NCBI RefSeq assembly: GCF_028714775.1
Contig: NZ_JAQTLS010000003.1
Span: 124,001 to 188,000 of the forward strand
Reading direction: 5' to 3'
Origin: Thiothrix sp.
Lineage (GTDB): Bacteria > Pseudomonadota > Gammaproteobacteria > Thiotrichales > Thiotrichaceae
DNA: 64,000 nucleotides
The notes under the pieces: model-generated
Database searches by the model: none
Told to the model about the DNA's origin: nothing
The model's input: the letters and a program-made list of their open reading frames with translations, nothing else
Made by a program: the position numbers and the translations under genes
Part shown: positions 46,032-55,865 of the stretch, piece by piece
Numbering within the stretch: position 1 is the stretch's first letter
Layout of the letters: the number at the start of each line of letters is the position of its first letter

Positions 46032-48641
46032 TTAAACCTCCTGCGCTTCAACCAACGCCATAAACGTCAGCCGACCCTCTTCCACCCCCACCGCAATCGT
46101 ATCCCCCGGCATAAACTTGCCACCAAGAATCTGCTGTGCCAATGGGTTTTCGACCTGTTGCTGGATAGCGCGTTTGAGCGGACGTGCGCCGTACACAGGG
46201 TCGAAGCCTGCTTCCGCCAGCAAATCGAGTGCTGCATCGGTAATCTGAATCCCCAAATCCCGCGCTGCCAAGCGTTGGCGCAAGTTGTTGAGCTGAATGT
46301 CGGCAATGCGGCGAATTTCGCCCTGACCCAGCGGATGGAATACCACCGTTTCGTCGATCCGGTTGATGAATTCAGGGCGGAAATGCGTGCCGACCACCTC
46401 CATCACCGCTGCTTTCATGCGCTCGTAGTTGGCTTCGCCCGACATCTCTTGAATGAGGTGCGAACCGAGGTTGGAAGTCATGATAATGACGGTGTTGCGG
46501 AAATCCACGGTGCGGCCTTGCCCGTCGGTCAAACGCCCGTCGTCCAGCACTTGCAGCAGCACGTTGAATACGTCGGGATGGGCTTTTTCCACCTCGTCCA
46601 GCAGGATCACGGAATACGGGCGGCGGCGCACCGCTTCGGTCAAATAGCCACCTTCTTCATAGCCGACATAGCCCGGAGGCGCACCGATCAGGCGGGCGAC
46701 GGAATGCTTTTCCATGAATTCGGACATATCAATCCGCACCATCGCGTCGTCGGTGTCGAACAGGAACGTTGCCAACGCCTTAGTGAGTTCGGTTTTACCT
46801 ACGCCCGTAGGCCCCAAGAACAGGAACGAACCGCTGGGGCGATTGGGGTCGGAAAGCCCTGCCCGCGCTCGGCGGATGGCGTTGGAAACCGCGACCACCG
46901 CTTCGGTTTGCCCAATCACGCGCTTGGCAAGCACCTCTTCCATTTTCAGTAGCTTGTCTTTTTCGCCTTCGAGCATTTTGCTGACGGGGATGCCTGTCCA
47001 ACGCGACACGATGTCGGCAATTTCGTCTTCCGTCACTCTGGTTTTCAGTAACTTGGGCGCTTTGGCTTCGTGGCTATCCACAGTGGCATCCGCTTTGGCG
47101 AGTTGCTGTTCGAGTTCGGGGATGCGCCCGTATTGCAACTCCGCCATGCGTTGCAAATTGCCCGCACGTCGGGCGGTTTCAAATTCGAGCCGCGCTTGGT
47201 CGAGGGCTTCCTTGATGTGGGATGTGCCTTGCACGTCGGCTTTTTCGCTTTTCCAGATTTCTTCCAGATCGGCGGATTCGATTTCCAGACGGTCGATTTC
47301 AGCCTGCAAGTCGGCAAGGCGCTTTTTGGACGCATCGTCGGATTCCTTTTTCAAGGCTTCGCGTTCGATCTTGAGTTGGATCAGACGGCGGTCAAGCTTG
47401 TCGATCACCTCCGGTTTGGAGTCGATTTCGACGCGGATGCGCGACGCGGCTTCGTCGATCAGGTCGATGGCTTTGTCTGGTAACTGGCGGTCGGTGATGT
47501 AACGGTGCGATAACGTAGCGGCAGCGACTAACGCAGGGTCGGTGATTTCCACGCCGTGATGCACTTCGTACTTTTCCTGCAAGCCGCGCAGGATGGCGAT
47601 GGTGTCTTCCACGGTCGGTTCGTCGACCAACACTTTCTGGAAGCGGCGTTCGAGCGCGGCATCCTTTTCGATGTACTGGCGGTATTCGTCGAGGGTGGTT
47701 GCGCCGAGGCAGTGCAATTCGCCACGAGCGAGGGCGGGTTTGAGCATATTGCCCGCGTCCATTGCGCCGTCGGCTTTGCCTGCGCCGACCATGGTGTGTA
47801 ATTCGTCGATGAACAGGATGATATTGCCTTCGGCTTTGGCGATGTCGTTGAGCACGGCTTTGAGGCGTTCTTCAAAGTCGCCACGGTATTTTGTACCCGC
47901 AAGCAATGCGCCGAGGTCGAGCGAGAGCAGGCGTTTGCCTTTCATGCCTTCGGAGACTTCGCCGTTGACGATGCGTTGCGCCAAGCCTTCAACCAACGCG
48001 GTTTTGCCCACGCCGGGTTCGCCGATCAGCACGGGGTTGTTTTTGGTGCGGCGTTGCAGGATTTGCACCATGCGGCGGATTTCTTCGTCACGCCCAATGA
48101 TCGGGTCAATTTTGCCCTGTTCGGCGCGTTCGGTAAGGTCAATGGTGTATTTGTCGAGGGCTTGGCGTTGGTCTTCGGCGTTGGGGTCGTTGACGGTTTG
48201 CCCGCCGCGCATCCCTTCGATGGCTTTTTCGACTGCGCCTTTGGTTGCGCCCGTTTCACGCAACAGATTGCCGAGCGTGCCTTTGTCTTCCAGTCCGGCG
48301 AGGATGAAGAGTTCGGAGGAAATATATTGGTCTTTGCGTTGCTGGGCAATTTTGTCGGTAACGTTCAGCAGCTTGCTGAGATCGTTGGACACATGCACGC
48401 TGCCTGCATCGCCGCCGGACACGGAAGGCATCCGGTCGAGGGCTTCGCCCAGTTTGGAGCGCAACTGGTTGACGTTGACATCGGCTTTGGTGAGCAAACC
48501 GCGAGTGGAACCGCCTTCCTGATCAAGCAGCGCGATCATTAAGTGGGCGGGTTCGATGAATTGGTGATCACGCCCTAACGCGAGCGATTGCGCGTCTTGC
48601 AGGGCGAGTTGGAACTTGCTGGTGAGTTTGTCCATTCTCAT
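46032..48641 (-). CDS. clpB: ATP-dependent disaggregase ClpB
   Basis: An 869-aa Hsp100 chaperone that, with DnaK, resolubilises aggregated proteins. It has the N-domain, AAA-1 with Walker [11 protein letters not shown], the coiled-coil M-domain (about 400-520) and AAA-2 with [10 protein letters not shown]. The M-domain and lack of a ClpP loop distinguish it from ClpA/ClpC. A heat-shock-type promoter lies 50-77 bp upstream. The ATG at 48641 has GGTAAG at suitable spacing; an in-frame ATG is two codons later. Confidence 0.97.
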   Translation of the reverse strand: MRMDKLTSKFQLALQDAQSLALGRDHQFIEPAHLMIALLDQEGGSTRGLLTKADVNVNQLRSKLGEALDRMPSVSGGDAGSVHVSNDLSKLLNVTDKIAQQRKDQYISSELFILAGLEDKGTLGNLLRETGATKGAVEKAIEGMRGGQTVNDPNAEDQRQALDKYTIDLTERAEQGKIDPIIGRDEEIRRMVQILQRRTKNNPVLIGEPGVGKTALVEGLAQRIVNGEVSEGMKGKRLLSLDLGALLAGTKYRGDFEERLKAVLNDIAKAEGNIILFIDELHTMVGAGKADGAMDAGNMLKPALARGELHCLGATTLDEYRQYIEKDAALERRFQKVLVDEPTVEDTIAILRGLQEKYEVHHGVEITDPALVAAATLSHRYITDRQLPDKAIDLIDEAASRIRVEIDSKPEVIDKLDRRLIQLKIEREALKKESDDASKKRLADLQAEIDRLEIESADLEEIWKSEKADVQGTSHIKEALDQARLEFETARRAGNLQRMAELQYGRIPELEQQLAKADATVDSHEAKAPKLLKTRVTEDEIADIVSRWTGIPVSKMLEGEKDKLLKMEEVLAKRVIGQTEAVVAVSNAIRRARAGLSDPNRPSGSFLFLGPTGVGKTELTKALATFLFDTDDAMVRIDMSEFMEKHSVARLIGAPPGYVGYEEGGYLTEAVRRRPYSVILLDEVEKAHPDVFNVLLQVLDDGRLTDGQGRTVDFRNTVIIMTSNLGSHLIQEMSGEANYERMKAAVMEVVGTHFRPEFINRIDETVVFHPLGQGEIRRIADIQLNNLRQRLAARDLGIQITDAALDLLAEAGFDPVYGARPLKRAIQQQVENPLAQQILGGKFMPGDTIAVGVEEGRLTFMALVEAQEV

Positions 48642-48973
48642 GTGGGCTTACCTATTATTGGGTTGGACGCGAATGCGTCAGATAGGACAAATCTGGGGTG
48701 GCGGGTGGGAAATTCAAGGCGGAGGATGTGGATAAGTTTGACTTGCATCAACTCCCCCGCCATTAAATCACTTCCCTATAAAAGCCGGAAAGTCATCAGC
48801 AAGTTAAGCAGTGACAAAAAAACAAGGCATAAAATCAACTTGTACTCGATAGTCATATCGTCTTCTCTCTAATTATTTTTATTGGTTACGTTATGTGCCA
48901 CCTGATCAAGCAAACTGCCGAAACCGCTGCCTGTCACCGACAAGACAAACTATACATTTAGATTAATTAATAC
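48642..48973. other. Intergenic region between clpB and bioA
   Basis: These 332 bp hold the clpB leader and its sigma-32-like promoter in the first 80 bp. The rest is AT-rich and holds no recognisable gene, RNA or repeat. It must also contain the transcript end of bioA, though no clear terminator hairpin is seen. Confidence 0.6.
48691..48718 (-). promoter_or_regulatory. Sigma-32 (heat-shock) type promoter of clpB
   Basis: On the minus strand, CTTGAAT (48712-48718) and CCCCAGAT (48691-48698) are separated by 13 bp. These match the RpoH consensus CTTGAAA / CCCCATNT closely. Transcription would start about 45 bases before the clpB ATG. Confidence 0.8.
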
Positions 48974-50281
48974 TCAATTAACCAAAACATCCAGCGCCTC
49001 ACGGATAACCGCATAAGCATGGGCAAGCTCCTCCTGCGTCACGCAATACGGGGGCAACAAGTACACCACATTCCCCAGCGGACGCAGCAACAAACCGCGC
49101 TCGTGGAAAAACGCCTTGAGTTGCGGGCCGATTTGCGAGGTATAGCCTGCGTCTTCTGTCACCACGTCGAAGGCGGCAATCGTGCCCATTACCCGCACAT
49201 GCTGCACTTGCGGATGCGTGGCAAGTTGCGCCAAACCTTGCCGATGCCAGCTTTCGATCTGCGGTAATTTCGCCAGCGTCTGTTCATCCGCAAACACTTG
49301 CAGCGAAGCCAATGCCGCCGCACACCCCAATGGATTCGCAGTAAACGAATGCCCATGCACCAACGCCCGATCAAAGTTTTCACCCAAAAACGCCGCGTAA
49401 ATCGACTCTTTCGCCACCGTCACCGACATCGGCAGAAAACCCGCCGTCAGCCCTTTGGAGAGGCAAATAATATCCGGCGTAACCTGCGCGTTGAGGCTGG
49501 CAAACATCGCGCCCGTGCGCCCAAAGCCCGTCATCACTTCATCAAAAATCAGCAAAATACTCGCCGCTTGCAGCTTTGCCGCGAGTGCTTGCAGGAACGC
49601 AGGGCGGCACATACGCATCCCAGCAGAACCTTGAATCAACGGTTCAAGGATCACAGCCGCGATGGTATTGCCGTGGTCGACAAGGTAATCATCCAGCCGC
49701 ACCAATGCCGCTTGCTCTTTCCCCCCTACGTCGTCATCGCCGTCCCACGTTGCCGGAAATGGCAGCAAGCCAACCTCAAACAGCAAACTACCGTAAGTAT
49801 CAAAGAATCCGCAGCCCTTCCCCGCCGACATTGCCCCTACCGTATCGCCGTGGTAGCCACCTTCAAACGCCAGAAAGCGGGTGCGCTGGCCTTCGCCGTG
49901 GTTGCGCCAGTATTGCAGTGCCATTTTCAACGCCACTTCCACCGCCGTCGAACCGTCATCACTGAAAAACACGCGGGTCAACCCGTCGGGCAAACGTTGC
50001 ACCAATTCAGCGGCAAGCTGCGCGGCAGGTTGGTGAGTGAATCCGGCAAAAATCACTTGTTCCAACGTTTGCGCCTGCTTCGCAATCGCGGCGGCAATGG
50101 TGGGGTGCGCGTGCCCGTGCAGGTTCACCCACCATGAGGAAATCAGGTCGAGGAATTCCCGCCCGTCTTCGGCATACAGGCGGATACCTTTGGCGGAAGT
50201 GATGGGGATGGGGTCGGGCGCAGTCTGGGCTTGGGTGAAGGGATGCCAGACGTGGCGGCGGTCGAGGGCGGTAATAGTCAT
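48974..50281 (-). CDS. bioA: Adenosylmethionine-8-amino-7-oxononanoate transaminase
   Basis: A PLP enzyme making 7,8-diaminopelargonate in biotin synthesis. At 435 aa it has RRHVWHPFTQ at the start, SWWVNLHGHAHP, the PLP-Asp in LLIFDEVMTGFGRTG, and the PLP-Lys in CLSKGLTAGFLP. Biotin genes bioC and bioH are also in this window but 11 kb away. The start codon overlaps the stop of the upstream DUF1016 nuclease gene (ATGA). Confidence 0.96.
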   Translation of the reverse strand: MTITALDRRHVWHPFTQAQTAPDPIPITSAKGIRLYAEDGREFLDLISSWWVNLHGHAHPTIAAAIAKQAQTLEQVIFAGFTHQPAAQLAAELVQRLPDGLTRVFFSDDGSTAVEVALKMALQYWRNHGEGQRTRFLAFEGGYHGDTVGAMSAGKGCGFFDTYGSLLFEVGLLPFPATWDGDDDVGGKEQAALVRLDDYLVDHGNTIAAVILEPLIQGSAGMRMCRPAFLQALAAKLQAASILLIFDEVMTGFGRTGAMFASLNAQVTPDIICLSKGLTAGFLPMSVTVAKESIYAAFLGENFDRALVHGHSFTANPLGCAAALASLQVFADEQTLAKLPQIESWHRQGLAQLATHPQVQHVRVMGTIAAFDVVTEDAGYTSQIGPQLKAFFHERGLLLRPLGNVVYLLPPYCVTQEELAHAYAVIREALDVLVN

Positions 50282-51300
50282 TCTTCTGCTTCCTGCAAAG
50301 TTAGTTCTAACTCACGCCGCAACTCTTCTACGTTGGGCAAATAAAGCTGATATTTCTGTACGAAAAGCTGGCTATTCATTTGATACGTGGCGTATTCAAC
50401 CAACAACTCATCCTTGTGACGGCTCAAAATAATCCCAATTGGTGGGTTGTCACCCTCAACATTTTCCTCATTCGCAAAGTACCCCAGATACAGGTTCATC
50501 TGCCCAATGTCGTGATGCTGCACCTCGTTGATTTTCAGGTCAATCAGCACGAAACAGCGCAAAATACGGTGGTAAAACACCAAATCGACTTTGTAATGGG
50601 TGTTATTGATAGTGATCCGGTATTGCCTCCCTACGTAGGTGAAGCCTTTACCCAGTTCCAATAAGAACTGTTGCAAATGATCACAAAGCAGTGTTTCAAG
50701 CTGCAATTCTGACACACGATACGGTTCTGGAATTTTCAGAAATTCAAACACATAGGGTTCGCGCAACAAATCGGCAGGCTGTCCGACCAATTGCCCTTGT
50801 TGCGCAAGCCTCAGAATACCTTCTTTGTCAGTACTAGCGGCAAGGCGCAGGAACAAGGCAGTGTCTTTTTGCCGTTTCAATTCTGGCACTGACCAGCGCT
50901 CATTGATGGCTTGTTTTTCATAGAATCCACGTTCCAGCGCATTATCTATTTTGAGAAGCTCGACATAATGTGACCAACTCAATTGGTGAGAAGGTTTCTG
51001 ACTTTTTGGATAGTATTTATACAACTGACGCATATACACCAAATTGCTGCGGCTGAACCCCTTGCCAAAACGTAGCGTTAGATCAGTAGCAAGCTGCTTG
51101 ATGAGCGATTTTCCGTAGCCAGCTTTGGCGCTACCTGCTTGTTCAAACTCAACGATATGCTGACCAATTTGCCAATACGTTTCCAGCAGTTGTACGTTGA
51201 CAGCCTGCACCGCTCGTAAACGCCCTTGGTCGTAGGTACTGGTAATCGTGGCTATCAGTGTGTTGTAAGGTTGTTCGGGTAAAACACTATGCATGATCAT
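50278..51300 (-). CDS. DUF1016 / PDDEXK nuclease domain protein (YhcG-like)
   Basis: A 340-aa protein. The N-terminal half is the DUF1016 helical domain (AVNVQLLETYWQIGQHIVEFEQ, LSWSHYVELLKI). The C-terminal half is a PD-(D/E)XK fold: YKVDLVFYHRILRCFVLIDLKINEVQ carries the D...D-x-K core. Relatives (YhcG/PDDEXK) occur near restriction or mobile genes and are presumed nucleases. It runs into bioA with a 4-bp overlap, an unusual partner, and lies after the HNH gene on the same strand. Confidence 0.9.
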   Translation of the reverse strand: MIMHSVLPEQPYNTLIATITSTYDQGRLRAVQAVNVQLLETYWQIGQHIVEFEQAGSAKAGYGKSLIKQLATDLTLRFGKGFSRSNLVYMRQLYKYYPKSQKPSHQLSWSHYVELLKIDNALERGFYEKQAINERWSVPELKRQKDTALFLRLAASTDKEGILRLAQQGQLVGQPADLLREPYVFEFLKIPEPYRVSELQLETLLCDHLQQFLLELGKGFTYVGRQYRITINNTHYKVDLVFYHRILRCFVLIDLKINEVQHHDIGQMNLYLGYFANEENVEGDNPPIGIILSRHKDELLVEYATYQMNSQLFVQKYQLYLPNVEELRRELELTLQEAEE

Positions 51301-51353
51301 TGTCTTCTAGCATAAAGGGGGGAGAGGAAAAAATGCGGCGACATGGTACTCGC

Positions 51354-52268
51354 TCAACCATAATGAGCTTTTCGATGGCAATTCGGGCACAACGCAATCG
51401 CGTTTTCAACAGAATCTTCGCCATCATCCGATAGAGGAATACGATGATGTACTTCAAGATATGGAGTTCCATCTACTTTCTTGAGGAATGGTGCTGGCAC
51501 ACAACAGGACTCACACTTGCCATTTGCCCGGAACAAAACTTCTGCTACTACATCAGGATTTCGTACAAAAGCTCTGGTTTCAACTTTAATTTTTCTGGGT
51601 ATTTTAGAAGCTTGAGCAAGACGTTGGAGGTGCAGTTCTCGTCCATCGGCAAGGGCATCGTTTACCTCATCCAAAAAACCTCTTTCCAAAACAGCATAAG
51701 GATCAGTATAAATACTCCAGAAATCCGAAAGACGTGTTTTTTTACGTCTTAGTTGGACAATATCTCTATCTTTAGCTAACGGAGAATCCATAACCTTGCG
51801 TGTGGCACTAGCGAATGACTCCCACAATTTTTCATTACGAACCATGCCGACTAATACATCGTAGGAAGCAGAATATCCCCACTGTAATGGATATTTTGAT
51901 TTTTCTGTGGCTTTAACCGAACGGTATTTTAGCCCTTTGATGCGAGGGGCATTTTGATCAACCAATATCCAGAGTCCTTCATCATCATCTGCTGAACGAT
52001 GAATAGCTGCTACATACAATCCACCAACAACTAAACTGGTACGTGTAGCGTGGATACCAAACCATAGCTGTCGCGGATACTGAGTATGGGTAAATGCTCT
52101 CTCAAAAAAATGAATGCAATGAGTGATTAAGCCATCAGGAAACTTGCGATATTTGCCTAACCAGTCCTGTAAATCTAGCTGCCAAGGATTTTCCACATTG
52201 GCAACGGGGACAGCTTCAAAATACTCGATAGCATCAATCATCTGTGTTCTCAGCTTGTTCACCATCAT
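51354..52268 (-). CDS. HNH endonuclease with an N-terminal sensor-like domain
   Basis: A 304-aa protein. The last 60 residues are a zinc-binding HNH nuclease of the McrA type: CESC, EVHHRIPLSDDGEDS, and IALCPNCHRKAHYG. The first 230 residues are an unassigned domain of the kind used to recognise modified or foreign DNA, or to receive a signal. The start is ATGATG at 52265/52268; the second fits AAGGA better. A restriction-like defence role is plausible and unproven. It lies 54 bp before the DUF1016 gene, same strand. Confidence 0.85.
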   Translation of the reverse strand: MMVNKLRTQMIDAIEYFEAVPVANVENPWQLDLQDWLGKYRKFPDGLITHCIHFFERAFTHTQYPRQLWFGIHATRTSLVVGGLYVAAIHRSADDDEGLWILVDQNAPRIKGLKYRSVKATEKSKYPLQWGYSASYDVLVGMVRNEKLWESFASATRKVMDSPLAKDRDIVQLRRKKTRLSDFWSIYTDPYAVLERGFLDEVNDALADGRELHLQRLAQASKIPRKIKVETRAFVRNPDVVAEVLFRANGKCESCCVPAPFLKKVDGTPYLEVHHRIPLSDDGEDSVENAIALCPNCHRKAHYG

Positions 52269-52427
52269 CTTCCTTGTTGCACCCTTGCGACTCTATGCGG
52301 CAGTAACGCACCTTGTCGAGACCCAACAAGCATACCAAATCACACACACTAGGATATTGGAAAAGTGCTAAGATGTGCGCCCTAAGCAACCAAAAAATAG
52401 AGAAATATCAACAATGGAGGATAACCG

Positions 52428-53942
52428 ATGGACAGCAGCATTTTCCTCACCCTACTCGAATTCCTAGCCGCCCTGTTCATCGTCGTCATCGGGGCAGCGA
52501 TCCTACTCGGCATCGGCGTTTACTTGCACGACATCAACCAGACCAAGAGTGCAATCCTGCGCAACTACCCAGTGATCGGGCATTTCCGCTATTGGTTGGA
52601 ACATCTGGGCGAATTTCTGCGCCAATACTTTTTTGCGATGGATCGGGAGGAAATGCCCTTCAACCGCGCCCAACGTTCGTGGGTGTACCGCGCTGCCAAA
52701 AACCTCGACAACACCGTGGCGTTTGGCTCGACCATCAACCTCAGCACCCCCGGCACAACCCTGTTCGTTAACTGCGCCTACCCGGTGCTGGATACCGACA
52801 TTGCCGAAACCCAACCGCGCCGCATCGGCCAGTATTGCCGCGAACCTTACGATGCACCGTCATTTTTCAATATTTCCGCGATGAGTTATGGCGCACTTTC
52901 CGGCCCTGCAATCCGCGCCCTATCACGCGGGGCGGCACAAGCAGGTTGCTGGCTGAATACCGGCGAAGGCGGCTTGGCAGACGCGCATTTGGACGGCGGC
53001 TGCGATGTGGTGTTCCAGATTGGTACAGCGAAATACGGCGTGCGTGATCTGGAAGGCAAACTCAGCGACGCCAAATTGCGCGAAGTGGCAGCGATCCCGC
53101 AAATCAAAATGTTTGAGCTAAAACTCAGCCAAGGCGCGAAACCGGGTAAAGGTGGCATCCTGCCTGCGGAAAAAGTGAGTGAGGAAATCGCCCGCATTCG
53201 CGGCATCCCGGTGCATCAAGCCTCTATCAGCCCTAACCGTCACCCGGAAGTCAACGACGAACAAGACTTGCTCGACATGCTCAACCACATCCGCGAGGTG
53301 ACAGGCAAACCCGTCGGTTTCAAAGCGGTCATCGGTGGTTATCGCTGGCTGGAAAAATTGTTCCACGAAATCAACCGCCGTGGCATCGAAAGCGCCCCCG
53401 ATTTCATCACCCTCGACAGTGCCGATGGCGGTACGGGCGCTGCGCCCATGAGCTTGATGGATTACGTTGGCCTACCGATCCAAGAAACGCTGCCCAATGT
53501 GGTGGATATGCTCTACAAATTCGGCTTACGTGAGCGCATCCGCATCATTGCCGCCGGTAAATTGCTGAACCCATCGCAAGTGGCGTGGGCTTTGTGCGCT
53601 GGAGCAGATTTCATCAATAACGGACGCGGATTCATGTTTGCCTTGGGCTGCATCCAAGCCATGCAGTGCAACAAAAACACCTGCCCGACTGGCATCACCA
53701 CCCACGACCCCCGCCTGCAAAAAGGCTTGGTGGTGGAAGACAAAGCCACTCGGGTTGCCCATTACCACCACAATTTGGTGCACGAAGTCAGCACGGTAGC
53801 GCATTCCTGCGGGGTAAATGAACCGCGAGACCTACGCCGCCAGCATTGCCGCATTGTGCAACCGGATGGGCGGATTGTACCGCTGGATCACCTCTACCCT
53901 TACCCTGAACGCAACGGCAAACCGGACGCGGCAACCCGTTAA
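52428..53942 (+). CDS. FMN-binding glutamate-synthase-family protein, membrane-anchored
   Basis: A 504-aa protein. An N-terminal transmembrane helix (LLEFLAALFIVVIGAAILLGIG) precedes a glutamate-synthase central domain: FFNISAMSYGALSGPAIRALSRGA, GEGGLADAH, KMFELKLSQGAKPGKGGILP and TLDSADGGTGAAP for FMN binding. The cysteine cluster in CIQAMQCNKNTCPTGI matches the 3Fe-4S site. There is no amidotransferase domain, so it is not a complete GltB; relatives of this length have no settled role. The start follows GGAGGATAACCG. Confidence 0.9.
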   Translation: MDSSIFLTLLEFLAALFIVVIGAAILLGIGVYLHDINQTKSAILRNYPVIGHFRYWLEHLGEFLRQYFFAMDREEMPFNRAQRSWVYRAAKNLDNTVAFGSTINLSTPGTTLFVNCAYPVLDTDIAETQPRRIGQYCREPYDAPSFFNISAMSYGALSGPAIRALSRGAAQAGCWLNTGEGGLADAHLDGGCDVVFQIGTAKYGVRDLEGKLSDAKLREVAAIPQIKMFELKLSQGAKPGKGGILPAEKVSEEIARIRGIPVHQASISPNRHPEVNDEQDLLDMLNHIREVTGKPVGFKAVIGGYRWLEKLFHEINRRGIESAPDFITLDSADGGTGAAPMSLMDYVGLPIQETLPNVVDMLYKFGLRERIRIIAAGKLLNPSQVAWALCAGADFINNGRGFMFALGCIQAMQCNKNTCPTGITTHDPRLQKGLVVEDKATRVAHYHHNLVHEVSTVAHSCGVNEPRDLRRQHCRIVQPDGRIVPLDHLYPYPERNGKPDAATR

Positions 53943-54553
53943 AACGCACTGCCCCGCGCCCGCACCCAACCCGTCAGGCTGAAACGTTCACGCCGGGCGG
54001 GCATAACCTCATGCCAAAACTTCGCGCTGCGGAACAATACCAATTGCCCCGCATGGGGGTAAATATCGACGTATTCGCCGCCATCCGAGCCGTCGGTATA
54101 AAAGCGCAGTTGCCCGCAATCGCTTTCCTGCCAGTTTTCGTTGAGGTACAGCACGGCGGTCACGATCCGCGCCGAAGTCCCGCGAAAATTGTCTAGATGC
54201 CGCCGGTAAAACGCACCCGGCGGATACACCGCAAAGTGTGATTCAAACTCGAACAACCCCAGATACAGCAAACGGTTCAAATTCACACGCAAATCTTCGA
54301 TGAACGTCTGATAATCAGCCAATGCGCCCTGTTCCGCCCGCTCCAGCCATTGCACATAATCACTGCGGATCGACTCATCGACATTCAATTCTTGCCCACG
54401 CCCAATCCCAGCCGCATGAAATGCGCCCTCGTCCCACTGCGTCCGCGCTTGCTCGCGCAACTCACGCACCTGCTCCAGCGGCAAGAAATCAGGCAATACA
54501 ATCCAGCCCTTATCCGCCAAGGTATCCGCAATGGTTTCTACATCTACCGTCAT
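53939..54553 (-). CDS. 2OG-Fe(II) oxygenase, prolyl-4-hydroxylase-like
   Basis: A 204-aa protein. The iron ligands are visible: His and Asp in FYRRHLDNF, His in FWHEVMPARRERFSLTGW, with the Arg for 2-oxoglutarate. The start at 54553 (MTVDVETIADTL) follows AGGATTGAAAGT and overlaps the ubiH stop by 4 bp. Such dioxygenases hydroxylate proteins or small molecules; the coupling with ubiH is a hint of oxygen-dependent context but no more. The ends of this gene and the glutamate-synthase-like gene overlap by 4 bp. Confidence 0.88.
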   Translation of the reverse strand: MTVDVETIADTLADKGWIVLPDFLPLEQVRELREQARTQWDEGAFHAAGIGRGQELNVDESIRSDYVQWLERAEQGALADYQTFIEDLRVNLNRLLYLGLFEFESHFAVYPPGAFYRRHLDNFRGTSARIVTAVLYLNENWQESDCGQLRFYTDGSDGGEYVDIYPHAGQLVLFRSAKFWHEVMPARRERFSLTGWVRARGSAF

Positions 54554-55764
54554 ACTTTCAATCCTAAGCCCCGTGCCAGCCGCGTTTGCCGCTGGCGTAA
54601 ACCCATCCCCTGCCGCGCATTCCAATGGCGCAAGGGCGCAACGCGGTCAACCGCCATCAAACCCACTGCCCGCGCATGTCCCAGCGGGGCAAAATCGTTG
54701 GAAAACACCCGTACCAGCGTGTCGGTATAACGCACCACTCCTTGCTGATCCTGACGGCGCAGTTCCTCGTAATGTGCCAGTAAATCCGCCGCACCGGGGT
54801 CACTGCCCTGCCGTGCCGCTTCCGCCAGCATTTCTGCAAGCTGTGCCACATCGCGCAAACTAAGGTTCAAACCTTGCCCCGTCACCGGATGCAGCGCGTG
54901 GGAAGCATTGCCAACCACTACCGCACGGCCTGCCACTTCCTTAACCGCTTTCTGCAACACCAGCGGGTAAGCGGCACGTTGCCCAACCTTGGTAAATTCG
55001 CCCTGCCGAAAGCCAAACGCCTCCTGCAATTTGTGCAGGAACGCGGCATCATCCAGTTGCATGGTCGCTTCCACGTCTTCATCGCGATGTGTCCACACCA
55101 GCGAATAGCGCCCTTCCGTCAGCGGTAACAACGCCAACGGGCCACTCGACGTAAAGCGCTCGTAAGCCAGATTGCGGTGCGGCTCGGCGGTGGTAACATT
55201 GGCGATAATCGCGGTCTGGTGGTATTCGCTACGGGTAACGCCAATCCCCAGCATTTCACGTACCCCGGAATCCCTGCCATCCGACACCACCAACAAGCGG
55301 GTTTGCAAGGTATCCGCCACACCATTGCGCTCGATTTTCACCTGCACACTATCCGCATCTTGTTCCACCCCGAACACCTTCGCGGGAACAATCAGCTCAA
55401 TCTCGCCAGTATCCAGTTCTTCGTACAACAGCTTGCCCAACACCCTGCTTTCCACCACATAGCCCAACGCAGGCACGTTTTCTTCCGCCGCTTCCAGCCG
55501 CGCCGCGCCGAAATGCCCCCGGTCGGAAATGTGGATATGCTGGATACTTTCTACCCCGGAACGCAACTTGCTCCAAATGCCCATGCCCTGATAAATGCGG
55601 CTCGAACCGTAGGACAGCGCGATGGAACGGTCATCGTAGCTCGGCTGTTCCACCACACCGAAGTTATAGGCTTCAATCAAGCCAATTTTCAGACGTAAGG
55701 GTTTGAGCGCCACCGCGAGGCTCGCGCCGACCATGCCACCACCGACGATTAGGACATCAAACAT
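54550..55764 (-). CDS. ubiH: UbiH-type FAD-dependent hydroxylase (ubiquinone biosynthesis)
   Basis: A 404-aa flavin monooxygenase of the UbiH/UbiF/Coq6 family, hydroxylating the ubiquinone ring with O2. Motifs: FDVLIVGGGMVGASLAVAL for FAD, VVSDGRDSGVREMLGI, and GNASHALHPVTGQGLNLSLRD near the end. The choice of UbiH over other ring positions rests on the ancestral order ygfB-pepP-ubiH, still visible here apart from one inserted gene. The start at 55764 follows GAGGTTATC; the track's 55785 is less likely. Confidence 0.9.
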   Translation of the reverse strand: MFDVLIVGGGMVGASLAVALKPLRLKIGLIEAYNFGVVEQPSYDDRSIALSYGSSRIYQGMGIWSKLRSGVESIQHIHISDRGHFGAARLEAAEENVPALGYVVESRVLGKLLYEELDTGEIELIVPAKVFGVEQDADSVQVKIERNGVADTLQTRLLVVSDGRDSGVREMLGIGVTRSEYHQTAIIANVTTAEPHRNLAYERFTSSGPLALLPLTEGRYSLVWTHRDEDVEATMQLDDAAFLHKLQEAFGFRQGEFTKVGQRAAYPLVLQKAVKEVAGRAVVVGNASHALHPVTGQGLNLSLRDVAQLAEMLAEAARQGSDPGAADLLAHYEELRRQDQQGVVRYTDTLVRVFSNDFAPLGHARAVGLMAVDRVAPLRHWNARQGMGLRQRQTRLARGLGLKV

Positions 55765-55865
55765 GATAACCTCATACTTTCGCAAATATCATCCATTTTA
55801 ATGCAAAATTAACACCAAAATAGTACACTTTAATGCAATTCATTCCATAAGGCAGCAAACAAACC

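Noticed and set aside
45975-46952. Plus-strand ORF of 325 aa
   Set aside because: Antisense to the 3' part of clpB; the composition (His, Arg, Gln rich) is that of a shadow frame.
47593-48522. Plus-strand ORF of 309 aa
   Set aside because: Fully antisense to clpB, Ser/Arg-rich low-complexity translation.
49298-50137. Long plus-strand ORF (279 aa)
   Set aside because: It lies wholly antisense to bioA and its translation is Arg/Gln-rich without domain signals; a shadow of the real gene.
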